Source: Achromobacter veterisilvae (GTDB lineage Bacteria > Pseudomonadota > Gammaproteobacteria > Burkholderiales > Burkholderiaceae_B). Taken from it: 34,753 nucleotides of DNA. The notes under the pieces were generated by a model. It was not told the DNA's origin. It did not search any database and was given only the letters and a program-made list of their open reading frames with translations. Positions 1 through 8,501 of the stretch are shown piece by piece. A program made the translations under genes and the position numbers. The stretch covers positions 1 to 34,753 of the forward strand of contig NZ_UFQC01000054.1 of NCBI RefSeq assembly GCF_900496975.1. Direction: 5' to 3'. Every line of letters begins with the position of its first letter. Position 1 is the first letter of the stretch.

Positions 1-75
1 GCGCAGTTGCTGGACGGCACCCGCGTGCTGTACCAGACGGTGCTGGAGCTGGACCGGGCGCTGCGCGGCGCCTGA
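1..75 (+). CDS. C-terminal end of an unidentified protein (partial)
   Basis: An open frame enters from the left edge and stops at TGA 73-75, giving 24 residues that end in LDRALRGA. The amphipathic Leu/Arg pattern suggests a terminal helix. Too little is present to name a family. The frame and the high-GC codon use match the genes that follow, so it is probably the true end of an upstream gene on the same strand as the thioredoxin-like gene. Confidence 0.5.
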   Translation, partial: AQLLDGTRVLYQTVLELDRALRGA

Positions 76-78
76 ACG

Positions 79-106
79 CCCGCGGCATCCCTGCCCGGTC
101 CGCGGG
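79..106. other. Stem-loop after the first stop codon
   Basis: CCCGCGG at 79-85 pairs perfectly with CCGCGGG at 100-106 across a 14-base loop, four bases after the stop at 75. No T-run follows, so it is not a standard intrinsic terminator. It may be a 3' end stabiliser or chance in GC-rich DNA. Confidence 0.25.
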
Positions 107-134
107 AATCTCCGCGCCGCGGGCGCCGCGCTGC

Positions 135-140
135 CATAAT
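135..140 (+). promoter_or_regulatory. Possible -10 element for the thioredoxin-like gene
   Basis: CATAAT at 135-140 is the only AT-rich hexamer in the 98-base gap before the gene at 174 and matches TATAAT at five of six positions. It would put the transcript start near 147 and leave a short leader. No convincing -35 hexamer is seen, and the gene has no clear Shine-Dalgarno sequence (CCTCCTCCC precedes the ATG). Confidence 0.3.
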
Positions 141-173
141 GGGCGCCTCTTCCGCCCATCCCGCCCTCCTCCC

Positions 174-509
174 ATGGAACAGATAGAACTCAACGACAGC
201 ACCGCCGACCGCTTCCTGCTGGACGCGCCCGGCCTATCGCTGCTGGTCTTCCACAGCCGCACCTGCGGCAACTGCCGCGTCGCGCGCGAGCAGTTGCCGG
301 GTCTGGAACTGCCCGTGGAACGCGTGTGCTGGGTGGACGCGGGCGACAACGGCGGCCTGGTCGAACGCTACGAGGTCTTCCACCTGCCCGCCATGTTCGT
401 GACCCGCGACGGCGCCTTCTTCGGCCCCGTCCAATCGACTTTGGCGGAATGGGACCTGCGCCAGCAGATCGGGCTGGCCCTGGACAGCTACCCGGCCGAA
501 CTGCCGTGA
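174..509 (+). CDS. Thioredoxin-like protein
   Basis: This 111-residue protein has one thioredoxin fold. The redox motif is C31-G-N-C34 after the strand LSLLVFHSRT, and the cis-proline region is HLPAMFV near residues 72-78. It has no signal peptide, so it should act in the cytoplasm as a thiol-disulfide oxidoreductase or redox chaperone. CGNC differs from the CGPC of housekeeping thioredoxin, so this is a thioredoxin-related protein and not TrxA itself. It is about the usual length for a single-domain thioredoxin. Its stop overlaps the GTG start of the next gene by four bases (GTGA at 506-509), so the two are probably co-transcribed and translationally coupled. Partner proteins are unknown. 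Confidence 0.85.
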   Translation: MEQIELNDSTADRFLLDAPGLSLLVFHSRTCGNCRVAREQLPGLELPVERVCWVDAGDNGGLVERYEVFHLPAMFVTRDGAFFGPVQSTLAEWDLRQQIGLALDSYPAELP

Positions 510-1450
510 GCGCGCCCGCCCCCAGACCCCTGCGCCAGCCGCTGGACGCGCTGGCCACCGGCGGCATGCTGCTCCTGTGCGTCTGTTGGGGCTTCCAGCA
601 GATCGCGATCAAGCTCGTGGCCAGCGACGTCTCTCCCATCATGCAGATCGGCCTGCGCTCGGCCTTCGCCGCGCTGGTGCTGGCCGCGGTCGTGTGGCGC
701 CGCGAAGGCGCGCGCGCCTTCAGCGACGGCACCGCCGTGCCGGGCCTGATCGTGGGCCTGCTGTTCGCCGGCGAATTCCTGTTCGTGGCGCTGGGGCTGG
801 TCTACACCACCGCCTCGCACATGTCGGTGTTCCTGTACACCGCGCCCATCTTCGCGGCGCTCGGACTGCACTGGCTGCTGCCCGAAGAGCGCATGAAGCC
901 GCTGCAATGGATCGGCGTGGCGATCGCGTTCTGCGGCATCGCCGTGGCCTTCCTGGGCAAGGGCCAGCCCGAGGGGCACTCCGGCGCGTCCAATATGCTG
1001 CTGGGCGATGCGATGGGCCTGATCGCGGGCCTGCTGTGGGGCGCCACCACCGTGGCGATCCGCAAGACCTCGCTGTCCGAGGCCGCGCCCGCCAAGACGC
1101 TGCTCTACCAGATGGCGGTGGCGGCGGCCGGGCTGCTGGCGTACGCCGCGGCCACCGGCAATGCCGGCTTCCGCTACACGCAGGCGTCCGTGCTGAGCGT
1201 CGCGTTCCAGTGCGTGGTGGTGGCCCTGTCCAGCTACCTGGCGTGGTTCTGGCTGCTGCGCCGCTACCTGGCTTCGCGCCTGTCCATCCTGTCGTTCATG
1301 ACGCCGCTGTTCGGCGTGAGCTTCGGCGTGCTCATCCTGGACGAGCCGCTGGACGCCGCCTTCGTGCTGGGCGCGGTGCTGGTGCTGGCCGGCATCACGC
1401 TCGTGAGCGGCGCCGAACTGCTGCGCGAAAAGCTCCGGCGCGCCCGCTGA
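506..1450 (+). CDS. EamA/DMT-family transporter
   Basis: This 314-residue inner-membrane protein shows the two-half, ten-helix pattern of the drug/metabolite transporter superfamily. The first half carries LYTTASHMSVFLYTAPIF and the second carries the typical FMTPLFGVSFGVLILDEPL signature. It probably exports a small metabolite or amino acid; the substrate cannot be read from sequence. I chose GTG 506 because it overlaps the thioredoxin-like stop and keeps a short N-terminus before the first helix. The open frame extends further upstream, but that part is a shadow of the thioredoxin-like gene. ATG 566 is a later alternative that would cut into the first helix. The stop at 1450 directly abuts the stop of the convergent EamA gene. 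Confidence 0.85.
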   Translation: MSAPAPRPLRQPLDALATGGMLLLCVCWGFQQIAIKLVASDVSPIMQIGLRSAFAALVLAAVVWRREGARAFSDGTAVPGLIVGLLFAGEFLFVALGLVYTTASHMSVFLYTAPIFAALGLHWLLPEERMKPLQWIGVAIAFCGIAVAFLGKGQPEGHSGASNMLLGDAMGLIAGLLWGATTVAIRKTSLSEAAPAKTLLYQMAVAAAGLLAYAAATGNAGFRYTQASVLSVAFQCVVVALSSYLAWFWLLRRYLASRLSILSFMTPLFGVSFGVLILDEPLDAAFVLGAVLVLAGITLVSGAELLREKLRRAR

Positions 1451-2347
1451 TCAGGCCGGGCGCCGCCCCGGCGCCGCGTCCAGGTTCAGCACGATCAGGG
1501 CCGCTCCCGCCAGCACCAGGCCGAAGCCCCACCAGTCCAGCGCGGCGGGCCGGTCGCCCACCAGCGCCATCGCGCCCAGGACCCCGACCACCGGCACCAT
1601 CAGCGTGGTCAGGGTGGCCACCGTGGCGCTGACCCGTTCGCTCAGGACGAACCACAGCCAGTACGCGACCGCCGTGCCCAGGACGATGTGGAACGACAGC
1701 GCCGCCACGACGCGCCCGCTCCAGCCCTGCATGGGGAACGACTCTCCGGACACCAGCGCGCCCGCCAGGGCGCAGGCCGCCCCCACGACCAGTTGCCACG
1801 CGGTGATCACGATGCGGTGGCCGGCCACGGGCCAGCCTTTCAGGTAGACGGTGCCCGCCGCCCAGCCGAACGCCGCGACCAGGGGAAAGAGCAGGCCCTT
1901 GGCGGCCGCCAGGTCATGCTCGCCGAAAACGGCGCGCAGCACCGGCCAGGCCAGGATGGCCACCCCGGCCGCGCCCAGCGCGAGCGCCAGCGCGCGGCGC
2001 CGGTCCAGGCGTTCGCCCAGGACCGCCCACGCCAGCACGGCCGACATCATCGGCATGGTGAAGGTCAGCACGGCGGCGCGCGAGGTGCTGGTGCTGAGCT
2101 GCGCCCAGGCCACGGCCAGGTTGAAGACGGCCACCGCCAGGAAGCCGCCCACCACGATGCCCGGCCACGACGCGCGCGGCGGCAGCAGGTCCAGCCGCTT
2201 GGCGCGGGCCAGCAGCAACAGCAGCAGCGCGCCGCTGCCCAGGCCCAGCACGCGCAGGGTGAACGGCGGGACGATGGCCAGGATGATCTTCACCGCCGGC
2301 CAGTTCAGGCCCCAGAACAGGGCCAGCGCGACGGGGATCAGGCGCAC
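1451..2347 (-). CDS. EamA/DMT-family transporter
   Basis: This 298-residue protein is a second ten-helix DMT exporter. It starts with the hydrophobic LIPVALALFWGLNWPAVKI and has the half-1 signature FTMPMMSAVLAWAVLGERL and the half-2 signature TLMVPVVGVLGAMAL. GTG 2347 overlaps the stop of the upstream GNAT gene (TGA 2338-2340), so the two genes form a tight operon. Nothing in the sequence names the substrate. Pairing of an EamA exporter with a GNAT enzyme next to a MocR regulator suggests an amine or amino-acid related compound that is acetylated and exported; this is inference from context only. Confidence 0.85.
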   Translation of the reverse strand: MRLIPVALALFWGLNWPAVKIILAIVPPFTLRVLGLGSGALLLLLLARAKRLDLLPPRASWPGIVVGGFLAVAVFNLAVAWAQLSTSTSRAAVLTFTMPMMSAVLAWAVLGERLDRRRALALALGAAGVAILAWPVLRAVFGEHDLAAAKGLLFPLVAAFGWAAGTVYLKGWPVAGHRIVITAWQLVVGAACALAGALVSGESFPMQGWSGRVVAALSFHIVLGTAVAYWLWFVLSERVSATVATLTTLMVPVVGVLGAMALVGDRPAALDWWGFGLVLAGAALIVLNLDAAPGRRPA

Positions 2348-3066
2348 GCGGCCTTTTCCCTGGCGATCAGTTCGGCGAGCCCCTGGCGCTGCCGGCCGTC
2401 GGCGTCGAAATTGTCCGCGGCGAGCCACTGTTCGTAGGCCGCGCGCAAGGCCGGCCATTCGCCGTCCACGATGGAGAACCAGGCCGTGTCGCGGCTGCGG
2501 CCCTTGTAGACCGTGGCCTGGCGGAAGATGCCTTCGAACTCGAACCCCAGGCGGGCGGCGGCCTTGCGGGACGGCGCGTTCAGGCTGTCGCACTTCCATT
2601 CGTAGCGGCGGTAGCCGAGTTCGTCGAAGACCCGGCGCATGAGCAGGAACTGCGCCTCGGTGGCGATGCGCGTGCGCTTGAGCTGGCGGGAGAACGACAC
2701 GAAACCGACCTCGATCGCGCCGTTGGGCGGATCGATGCGCATCAGCGCCAGGGTGCCGATGGCGCGGCCCGACTGGAGATCGACGATGGCGTGGTGCATC
2801 GGATCGCCGCCGGCCTGCGCCTTTTCCGCGAAGGCGCGATAGGCGGCTTCGTCGGCGAACGGGCCGGCCGACATATAGGTCCAGTCGCTGTCGTCCGGCG
2901 CCTGGCTGAACGCCCGGTAGAGGTCCGCCGCGTGGCGTTCGGCCGACAGCGGTTCCAGCCGGCAATAGCGGCCGGACACCGGCGTCGAGGGCGGGCGCGG
3001 GCGCGCGGTCCAGCCCGGCAGGTCCGGGCCGATGGGTTGCTGAAAGGCATTGACGCGGGGTTGCAT
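2338..3066 (-). CDS. GNAT-family N-acetyltransferase (RimJ/RimL type)
   Basis: This 242-residue protein carries one GNAT domain of the RimJ/RimL type. Visible elements are GRYCRLEPLSAERH for the first strand, an acetyl-CoA region with IGTLALMRIDPPNGAIEVGFVS, and the late YRRYEWKCDSLNAPSRKAAARLGFEFEG block typical of the family. It should acetylate an amino group of a small molecule or a protein N-terminus with acetyl-CoA. ATG 3066 was chosen because it precedes the family core by a modest N-terminal arm; the open frame runs further upstream into the regulator region. It is transcribed divergently from the MocR gene at 3188 and is followed by an overlapping EamA gene. Confidence 0.85.
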   Translation of the reverse strand: MQPRVNAFQQPIGPDLPGWTARPRPPSTPVSGRYCRLEPLSAERHAADLYRAFSQAPDDSDWTYMSAGPFADEAAYRAFAEKAQAGGDPMHHAIVDLQSGRAIGTLALMRIDPPNGAIEVGFVSFSRQLKRTRIATEAQFLLMRRVFDELGYRRYEWKCDSLNAPSRKAAARLGFEFEGIFRQATVYKGRSRDTAWFSIVDGEWPALRAAYEQWLAADNFDADGRQRQGLAELIAREKAACA

Positions 3067-3128
3067 GCTGCGGGGCCTCTTCGTGGTTGGCGCGCCGCCG
3101 GCATTGGCGGACGCAATCTGCATGGCCT

Positions 3129-3168
3129 CACGATATCGGAATCGTGGCATCATAAAAAGCACCACGAT
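3129..3168. promoter_or_regulatory. Probable MocR operator: three CACGAT/ATCGTG half-sites
   Basis: CACGAT at 3129-3134, ATCGTGG at 3141-3147 and CCACGAT at 3162-3168 form two nested inverted repeats. One has a 6-base spacer, the other a 14-base spacer and perfect 7-base arms. The first and third copies are direct repeats 34 bases apart. MocR-type regulators are known to use mixed direct and inverted repeats. The position between the divergent GNAT and MocR genes fits autoregulation. Confidence 0.5.
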
Positions 3169-3187
3169 CCCGGATTTTAATAGGGCC

Positions 3188-4666
3188 ATGATGAACACCG
3201 CCGCCCTGCTCGCCAGCCCGCTCACCCGCGGCCCAGGCGCCCTGCCGCGCCAGCGCCAATTGATCCAGCGCCTCAAGCAGGCCATCCTGGCCGGGCAGTT
3301 GCCGGCCGGCGGCAAACTGCCCTCGTCGCGCGCCCTGGCCGAAGAACTGGAGATCTCCCGCAACACGGTGCTGATCGCCTACGAACAGCTCACGGCCGAA
3401 GGCTTCGTGATCGCCGACCGCCAGGGCACGCGGGTCGCGCCCCTGTCAGCCGCAGCCGGCGCCGCCAAGCATGCCGCGCCGCCCCCCGCCAGGGTTCCGG
3501 CCACGGCCAGGCGGCTCGCGCGCATCGTCGCCACGCGCTACGCGCACGACGGCACCCTGCCCATGACGCCCGGCACGCCGGCGCTGACGCAATTCCCGAT
3601 CAACGCCTGGCGCCGCGCGCAGGACCGCGCGCTGCAGGCCGCGCCCGCCACCGCCCTGGGCTATGGCCATCCCGTGGGCGAGCCCGCCTTGCGCGAAGCC
3701 ATCGCCCAGTACCTGCGGGTGTCGCGCGGCGTGCGCTGCGACGCGTCGCGCATCGTCATCACCGAGGGCGCGCAGGGCGCGCTGTCGCTCTGCGTGCAAC
3801 TGCTGACCAACCCCGGCGACACCGCCTGGCTGGAAGAGCCGGGCTACCGGGGCGCGAAATCCGCTTTCCACGGCGGCGACCTGGACGTGGTGGCCCTGCG
3901 AGTCGACGCGGACGGCATCGCCATCCCCGAAAGCGCCTGGCGGGACTGCCCGCCCCGGCTCATCCAGACCACGCCGTCGCACCAGTACCCCACCGGCGCG
4001 GTCCTGTCGCTGACGCGCCGGCTGGACCTGATCGAACGGGCCCGGCAGGCGGGCGCCTGGATCATCGAGGACGACTACGACAGCGAATTCCGCCACCAGG
4101 GCGAGCCCATCGCGGCCATGCAGGGCCTGGTGGCCGACGCGCCCGTGCTGTACGTCGGCACCTTCAGCAAGACCATGTTCCCCGCCCTGCGCCTGGGCTT
4201 CCTGGTGCTGCCCGAGGCCATCGCGGCGCAGGCCATGCCTTCCGTCGTCGAGATGCTGCGCGGCGGCCACCGGCTGGAACAACTGACGATGGCGGCCTTC
4301 ATCGAAAACGGCCAGTTCTCGCGCCACCTCGGGCGCATGCGCCGCCTGTACCGCGAACGGCAGGCCGCCCTGCGCGACGCGCTGGCCGCCCACCTGGGCA
4401 TCGAGCATGAAGTGCTGGGCGGGCACAGCGGGCTGCATCTCACGGTGCGGCTGCCGCCGGCGTTTCCGGACCGGGAGATCGTGCAGCAGGCGCGCAGGAT
4501 GGGCATGAACCCGGGCGCCCTGTCTTCGTTCGCCGTATCGCCCCGGCCGGAGGACAACGGCCTGGTGATCGGCTACGGCAATACGGGGGCCGACCGGTTC
4601 CCGGCGCTGGTGCGAAGGCTCCGGGAAGTGGCATTGGGGCTTAGGCGCCCCCGTAGCGCGCCATGA
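3188..4666 (+). CDS. MocR/PdxR-type transcriptional regulator (GntR HTH plus aminotransferase domain)
   Basis: This 492-residue protein joins an N-terminal GntR winged helix-turn-helix (about residues 18-85, with LPSSRALAEELEISRNTVLIAYEQL) to a class I aminotransferase-like domain. The PLP-binding lysine is K328 in VGTFSKTMFPALRLGF, and IIEDDYDSEFR marks the PLP pocket. The regulator should sense PLP or a PLP-amino acid adduct. ATG 3188 is followed at once by ATG 3191; either gives the full DNA-binding domain. It is divergent from the GNAT-EamA pair, its likely target. The end overlaps the convergent MaoC gene by 26 bases. Assignment to PdxR rather than another MocR subgroup is not possible from sequence alone. 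Confidence 0.9.
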   Translation: MMNTAALLASPLTRGPGALPRQRQLIQRLKQAILAGQLPAGGKLPSSRALAEELEISRNTVLIAYEQLTAEGFVIADRQGTRVAPLSAAAGAAKHAAPPPARVPATARRLARIVATRYAHDGTLPMTPGTPALTQFPINAWRRAQDRALQAAPATALGYGHPVGEPALREAIAQYLRVSRGVRCDASRIVITEGAQGALSLCVQLLTNPGDTAWLEEPGYRGAKSAFHGGDLDVVALRVDADGIAIPESAWRDCPPRLIQTTPSHQYPTGAVLSLTRRLDLIERARQAGAWIIEDDYDSEFRHQGEPIAAMQGLVADAPVLYVGTFSKTMFPALRLGFLVLPEAIAAQAMPSVVEMLRGGHRLEQLTMAAFIENGQFSRHLGRMRRLYRERQAALRDALAAHLGIEHEVLGGHSGLHLTVRLPPAFPDREIVQQARRMGMNPGALSSFAVSPRPEDNGLVIGYGNTGADRFPALVRRLREVALGLRRPRSAP

Positions 4667-5132
4667 TCAGCCAATCGGCGTGCACCGACGGCCGCGGCGC
4701 GCCCTCGGCCTCGATCGCGACCTTCCAGGTGCAGCGGGCTTCGCCAGGGCCGGTCTCTATCGCCTGGGCCAATGAGAATTTGGCGAATACACGAGAACCG
4801 GACCGGACGGGCGCCGTGAAGCGGACCTTGTCGAACCCGTAGTTCAGCAGCATGGACGCGCCCGGGAAGGCGATGCAGCTCGCCTGCCAGTGCGTCAGCA
4901 GCGACAGCACGAGAAAGCCATGCGCGATGGTGTCTCCGTAAGGAGACTCCGCCGCCGCGCGCTCCCGGTCGACGTGGATCCACTGGCTGTCGCGCGTGAC
5001 CAGCGCGAATCGATCGATCATGTCCTGGTCGACCAGGAGCGCCTCGGAAACGATGGGAGGCCGCCCCACGAAATCGATGAGCGACTGAAGGCAGCCGAAC
5101 TGCCGGGAGGATGGGGTGGGTTCGCAGGTCAT
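4641..5132 (-). CDS. MaoC-like (R)-specific enoyl-CoA hydratase
   Basis: This 163-residue protein has a single hot-dog fold of the MaoC/NodN type. The catalytic pair is D48 and H53 in RDSQWIHVDRERAAAESPYG, and the conserved HGFL turn is at H71. Members hydrate trans-2-enoyl-CoA to (R)-3-hydroxyacyl-CoA or do the reverse. It is the last gene of the minus-strand operon and starts five bases after the thiolase stop, so translation is probably coupled; its own Shine-Dalgarno is weak. Together with the MFE-2-type SDR upstream it predicts an (R)-stereospecific beta-oxidation branch. A role in polyester precursor supply is possible but no phaC is nearby. Confidence 0.85.
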   Translation of the reverse strand: MTCEPTPSSRQFGCLQSLIDFVGRPPIVSEALLVDQDMIDRFALVTRDSQWIHVDRERAAAESPYGDTIAHGFLVLSLLTHWQASCIAFPGASMLLNYGFDKVRFTAPVRSGSRVFAKFSLAQAIETGPGEARCTWKVAIEAEGAPRPSVHADWLIMARYGGA

Positions 5133-5137
5133 GGGCT

Positions 5138-6325
5138 TCAGACGCGTTCGAAAATGGCGGCAATGCCCTGGCCGCCGCCAATGCACATGGTGACCAGCGC
5201 ATACCGGCCGCCGATGCGGTCGAGTTCGTGCAGGGCCTTGACGGCGATGATGGCGCCGGTCGCGCCCACCGGATGCCCCAATGCGATCCCCGAACCGTTC
5301 GGGTTGACCTTGGCCGGGTCCAGTCCAAGTTCGCGCGCAACGGCGCAAGCCTGCGCCGCGAACGCCTCGTTGGACTCGATCACATCCATATCGCTGGCCG
5401 AAAGGCCGGCCTTTTCCAGGACGGCACGCGTGGCGGGGACCGGGCCGATGCCCATGTACCGCGGATCCACGCCCGCGTGGGCATAGGCAAGCAGCCGCGC
5501 CAGCGGCCGGACGCCGCATGCTTGCGCGCGGCCGCGCTCCATCAGCACGAGCGCGGCCGCGCCGTCGTTGATTCCCGAAGAATTGCCCGCGGTGACCGTG
5601 CCGCCTTCGGACGCGAACACAGGCTTCAGGCCGGCGAGGTCGGGCAGGCCGATGTCGGCGCGGACATGCTCATCGCGGTTGAACGCCATGCCGCCCTTGC
5701 GGCCGGGCACGGTCATGGAAACGAGTTGCGAATCGAAGCGGCCCTCGGCGATCGCCCGCGCGGCGCGGCGGTGGCTTTCCAGCGCAAGCGCATCCTGCGC
5801 CTCGCGCGTAATGCCGTACCGCTTCGCGACGTTTTCCGCCGTGACGCCCATATGAATGCGATCGAACGGGTCATGCAGCGCGCCGAGCAGCGTGTCCACC
5901 ATGGGCGCATCGCCCATGCGCGCGCCGAAGCGCAGCGCGTAACTGGCATAGGGCGCGCGCGACATGCTTTCGGCGCCCCCGGCCACCGCCGTCGTGCAGT
6001 CGCCGAGCAGGATGGACTGCGCCGCGGATACGACCGCCTGCAGGCCCGAGCCGCACAAGCGGTTCACGTTGAAGGCCGGCGTGCTCTCGCCGCAGCCGGC
6101 CTCGATGACGGCGACGCGCGACAGATACAGGTCGCGCGGCTCGGTATTGATGACCTGGCCGAAACAAGCGTGTTCCACCTGCGCGGGATCGATACCCGCG
6201 CGCGCGATGGCGGCCTTGGCGACCTCCGCCGCAAGCGCGGTCGGCGGCAAGTCTTTCAGGCCTTTGCCAAAACTGCCGATGGGCGTGCGGACGCCGGAAA
6301 GGACTACAACTTCTCTACTTGGCAT
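5138..6325 (-). CDS. Acetyl-CoA C-acyltransferase (thiolase)
   Basis: This 395-residue enzyme is a complete type II thiolase. The acyl-accepting cysteine is C91 in NRLCGSG, the GHPVGATG motif holds H351, and the second catalytic cysteine is C381 in MCIGGGQG. NEAFAAQ is also present. It cleaves 3-ketoacyl-CoA to a shortened acyl-CoA plus acetyl-CoA, or condenses two acyl-CoA units. The start ATG 6325 has AAGG six bases upstream and lies 22 bases inside the upstream SDR gene. In context it should be the last, thiolytic step after the hydratase and dehydrogenase encoded beside it. The chain length of the substrate is not readable. Confidence 0.93.
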   Translation of the reverse strand: MPSREVVVLSGVRTPIGSFGKGLKDLPPTALAAEVAKAAIARAGIDPAQVEHACFGQVINTEPRDLYLSRVAVIEAGCGESTPAFNVNRLCGSGLQAVVSAAQSILLGDCTTAVAGGAESMSRAPYASYALRFGARMGDAPMVDTLLGALHDPFDRIHMGVTAENVAKRYGITREAQDALALESHRRAARAIAEGRFDSQLVSMTVPGRKGGMAFNRDEHVRADIGLPDLAGLKPVFASEGGTVTAGNSSGINDGAAALVLMERGRAQACGVRPLARLLAYAHAGVDPRYMGIGPVPATRAVLEKAGLSASDMDVIESNEAFAAQACAVARELGLDPAKVNPNGSGIALGHPVGATGAIIAVKALHELDRIGGRYALVTMCIGGGQGIAAIFERV

Positions 6326-7206
6326 GCCTGGACCTTGGCAATCTCGTGGCGCAATTGATCGAAGCCAGTGGCGGGAACGGTTTCCTCTTCGCGGTCGGCG
6401 ACTTCATCCAGACGGCCGATCAGGACGTTGGCCGACAAATCGGCGCCGTCCAGGCATATACCGCGGGTCATGGTGATGTGCGCCTGCTCGAAGCTTCCCG
6501 CGCCCGCCATCAAGATGGTCCGGTTCGGCGCGTTTTCCGCCACCAGCGCGACCAGCGCGGGGCTGACGGAGGAAGGCGTAAGCAGGGCGAGCGCGCGTTC
6601 GTCGAGCAACCCTTCGGTCATGGCCGTGGCAGCCGTGGGGGCAAGGCAGTTTACGTGCACGCCATGGCGCTCCCCTTCCAGGGCCAAGGTCTGCATCAGG
6701 CCCACCAGCGCCATCTTCGCCGCGCCGTAGTTGGCCTGGCCGAAGTTGCCATACAGGCCGGACGACGAGGTTGTCATCACGATGCGGCCATAGTTCTGGG
6801 CCCGCATGGCGTTCCACACCGCCTGCGTGCAATGCATGGCGCCCATCAGGTGGACTTCCACGACAAGCCGGAAATCCTCCAGGCTCATTTTGGCGAAGGT
6901 CTTGTCGCGCAGGATGCCTGCGTTGTTCACCAGAATATCGACACGCCCCCATCTTCCGGCAGCCGCCGCCACCATGGCCTGGACCTGCTGTGGATCCGTC
7001 ACGTCGGCGCCGTGCGCCAGGGCGTCCCCGCCCGCCGCGCGTATGGCGTCCACGACGGCCTGCGCCCCCGAGTCCGGCCGGCCGGCGTCCATGTCGTTGA
7101 CCAGCACCTTGGCGCCGTGGCGCGCGAGTTCCAGCGCATGCGCCCGGCCCAGGCCGCGCCCGGCTCCGGTCACGATGGCAATGCGCCCTTGCAGAAGTTG
7201 TGTCAT
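6304..7206 (-). CDS. SDR-family (3R)-hydroxyacyl-CoA dehydrogenase, MFE-2 type
   Basis: This 300-residue short-chain dehydrogenase has the NAD(P) motif TGAGRGLG (13-20), NNAG (94-97), S149, Y160 and K164. The sequence VTGAGRGLGRAHALELARHGAKVLVND and the C-terminal block with LLTPSSVSPALVAL and MAGAGSFEQAHI resemble the dehydrogenase domain of peroxisomal multifunctional enzyme 2, which oxidises (R)-3-hydroxyacyl-CoA. At 300 residues it is longer than a classic 250-residue SDR, as expected for that group. GGAGAA precedes ATG 7206. It sits between the CoA-transferase and the thiolase genes, overlapping the latter. An alcohol other than a hydroxyacyl-CoA is possible, but the neighbours favour the CoA ester. 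Confidence 0.85.
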   Translation of the reverse strand: MTQLLQGRIAIVTGAGRGLGRAHALELARHGAKVLVNDMDAGRPDSGAQAVVDAIRAAGGDALAHGADVTDPQQVQAMVAAAAGRWGRVDILVNNAGILRDKTFAKMSLEDFRLVVEVHLMGAMHCTQAVWNAMRAQNYGRIVMTTSSSGLYGNFGQANYGAAKMALVGLMQTLALEGERHGVHVNCLAPTAATAMTEGLLDERALALLTPSSVSPALVALVAENAPNRTILMAGAGSFEQAHITMTRGICLDGADLSANVLIGRLDEVADREEETVPATGFDQLRHEIAKVQACQVEKL

Positions 7207-7230
7207 AGGTTCTCCGGGTTATCGGGATTT

Positions 7231-8487
7231 TCAGGATAGGGAAGGAGCGGCCGCCCGGGTTTTCGTTCGGAGGATCCCGGCGCGCTCAAGCTCGGCAATG
7301 GCCTGTTCATCCATGCCCGCGCGCGCCAGCACGGCATGCCCGCCCTCGCCCACCGCCGGAGCGCCCGCCGGGGTGGGCCCGCCGTCCTGGGCGAAGGCAA
7401 AGCCGAGCCCGTGGGTCCGCAGTTCGCGCCCGTCCTGGTGGAAACGGTGGTCGGGCAGGTTCACGCAGCCGGTGGCGTCCGCCTCGTCGAGGAATTCTTC
7501 GAGCTTTCTTACCTTGGCCGCGGGCACCCCGGCCTGGCTGAGCAATTCCTCCAGTTGCGCCGCGCTGCGGGTCGAGAACGCCTCCCGCAACTGTCCGACG
7601 ACATACTCACGGTCATTGGGCACCACGAATCCATTGGGAAGGTTGAACGCTTCCAGGTCCAATGCCCGGGCGTCGCCGCACAGCGACTCGGCCCCGATGG
7701 CGGCCGTCAGTTTGCGGAATTGTTCCGGCGTATTGGCCGCGACCGCCAGCCAGCCGTCCGCGCACCGGTACGTGTCGGCCGCGGGACTGCCCGTATAGCC
7801 GCGATTGCCGACCCGGCGCGTCGGCGTGCCGTCGTTCAGGTAAGCGCAGGTGTTGGTATACATGAGCATCAGCGAGGCCTGGACCATGGAGGCGTCGATG
7901 TACTGGCCGACTCCCTCGCGAAGCCTGCGGTGCAGCGCCGAAACGATGGACAGCGCCCCCAGCATGCCCACCGCCACGTCGATCACCGGAAAGCCCACCT
8001 TGAGCGGAGGCGCGTCATCGCCTTCGCCGGACATCATCATCATCCCGGTCATGGCCTGGACCACGTGATCGTAGGCGCCGCGCTGCGACCAATCCCCTTG
8101 CTGGCCGAAACCCGAAATGGAGCAGTACACGATGTCCGGCTTGATCGCCTTGATCGACGCATAGTCGAGTCCGTGCCGGGCGACCACGCCCGGCCGGAAG
8201 TTCTCGATGAACACGTCGGCCGAGGCTGCAAGAGCGCGCAGCAGATCGGCGCCTTGCCGGGTCCTGATGTCCAGCGCCAGCGACTGCTTGCCGGCGTTGA
8301 GGGCTGCGAATCCCGTGGGCGTGTCCGTGTCGGCCCCGTTCTTCATCGAACGCAGCACTTCGCCCGCCAGGGGCGGCTCCACCTTGATGACTTCGGCGCC
8401 GAGTTGCGCGAGATAAAAGGAGGCGAGAGGGCCGGCGATGACGTGCGACAAATCCAGCACGCGTATGCCGTCGAGTGGCTTGGCCAT
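7231..8487 (-). CDS. CaiB/BaiF class III CoA-transferase
   Basis: This 418-residue protein matches class III CoA-transferases. It begins PLDGIRVLDLSHVIAGPLAS, has the KVEPP turn and IENFRPG, and carries the likely catalytic aspartate D170 in KVGFPVIDVAVG. These enzymes move CoA from a donor thioester to a carboxylic acid through an aspartyl-CoA intermediate. In this operon it should activate the acid bound by the upstream receptor. AGGA lies before ATG 8487, 14 bases after the receptor gene stop. The donor and acceptor acids are unknown. No ATP-dependent ligase is in this operon, so this gene is the only visible activation step. Confidence 0.9.
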   Translation of the reverse strand: MAKPLDGIRVLDLSHVIAGPLASFYLAQLGAEVIKVEPPLAGEVLRSMKNGADTDTPTGFAALNAGKQSLALDIRTRQGADLLRALAASADVFIENFRPGVVARHGLDYASIKAIKPDIVYCSISGFGQQGDWSQRGAYDHVVQAMTGMMMMSGEGDDAPPLKVGFPVIDVAVGMLGALSIVSALHRRLREGVGQYIDASMVQASLMLMYTNTCAYLNDGTPTRRVGNRGYTGSPAADTYRCADGWLAVAANTPEQFRKLTAAIGAESLCGDARALDLEAFNLPNGFVVPNDREYVVGQLREAFSTRSAAQLEELLSQAGVPAAKVRKLEEFLDEADATGCVNLPDHRFHQDGRELRTHGLGFAFAQDGGPTPAGAPAVGEGGHAVLARAGMDEQAIAELERAGILRTKTRAAAPSLS

Positions 8488-8501
8488 GGGTATCCTGCTG
8501 G

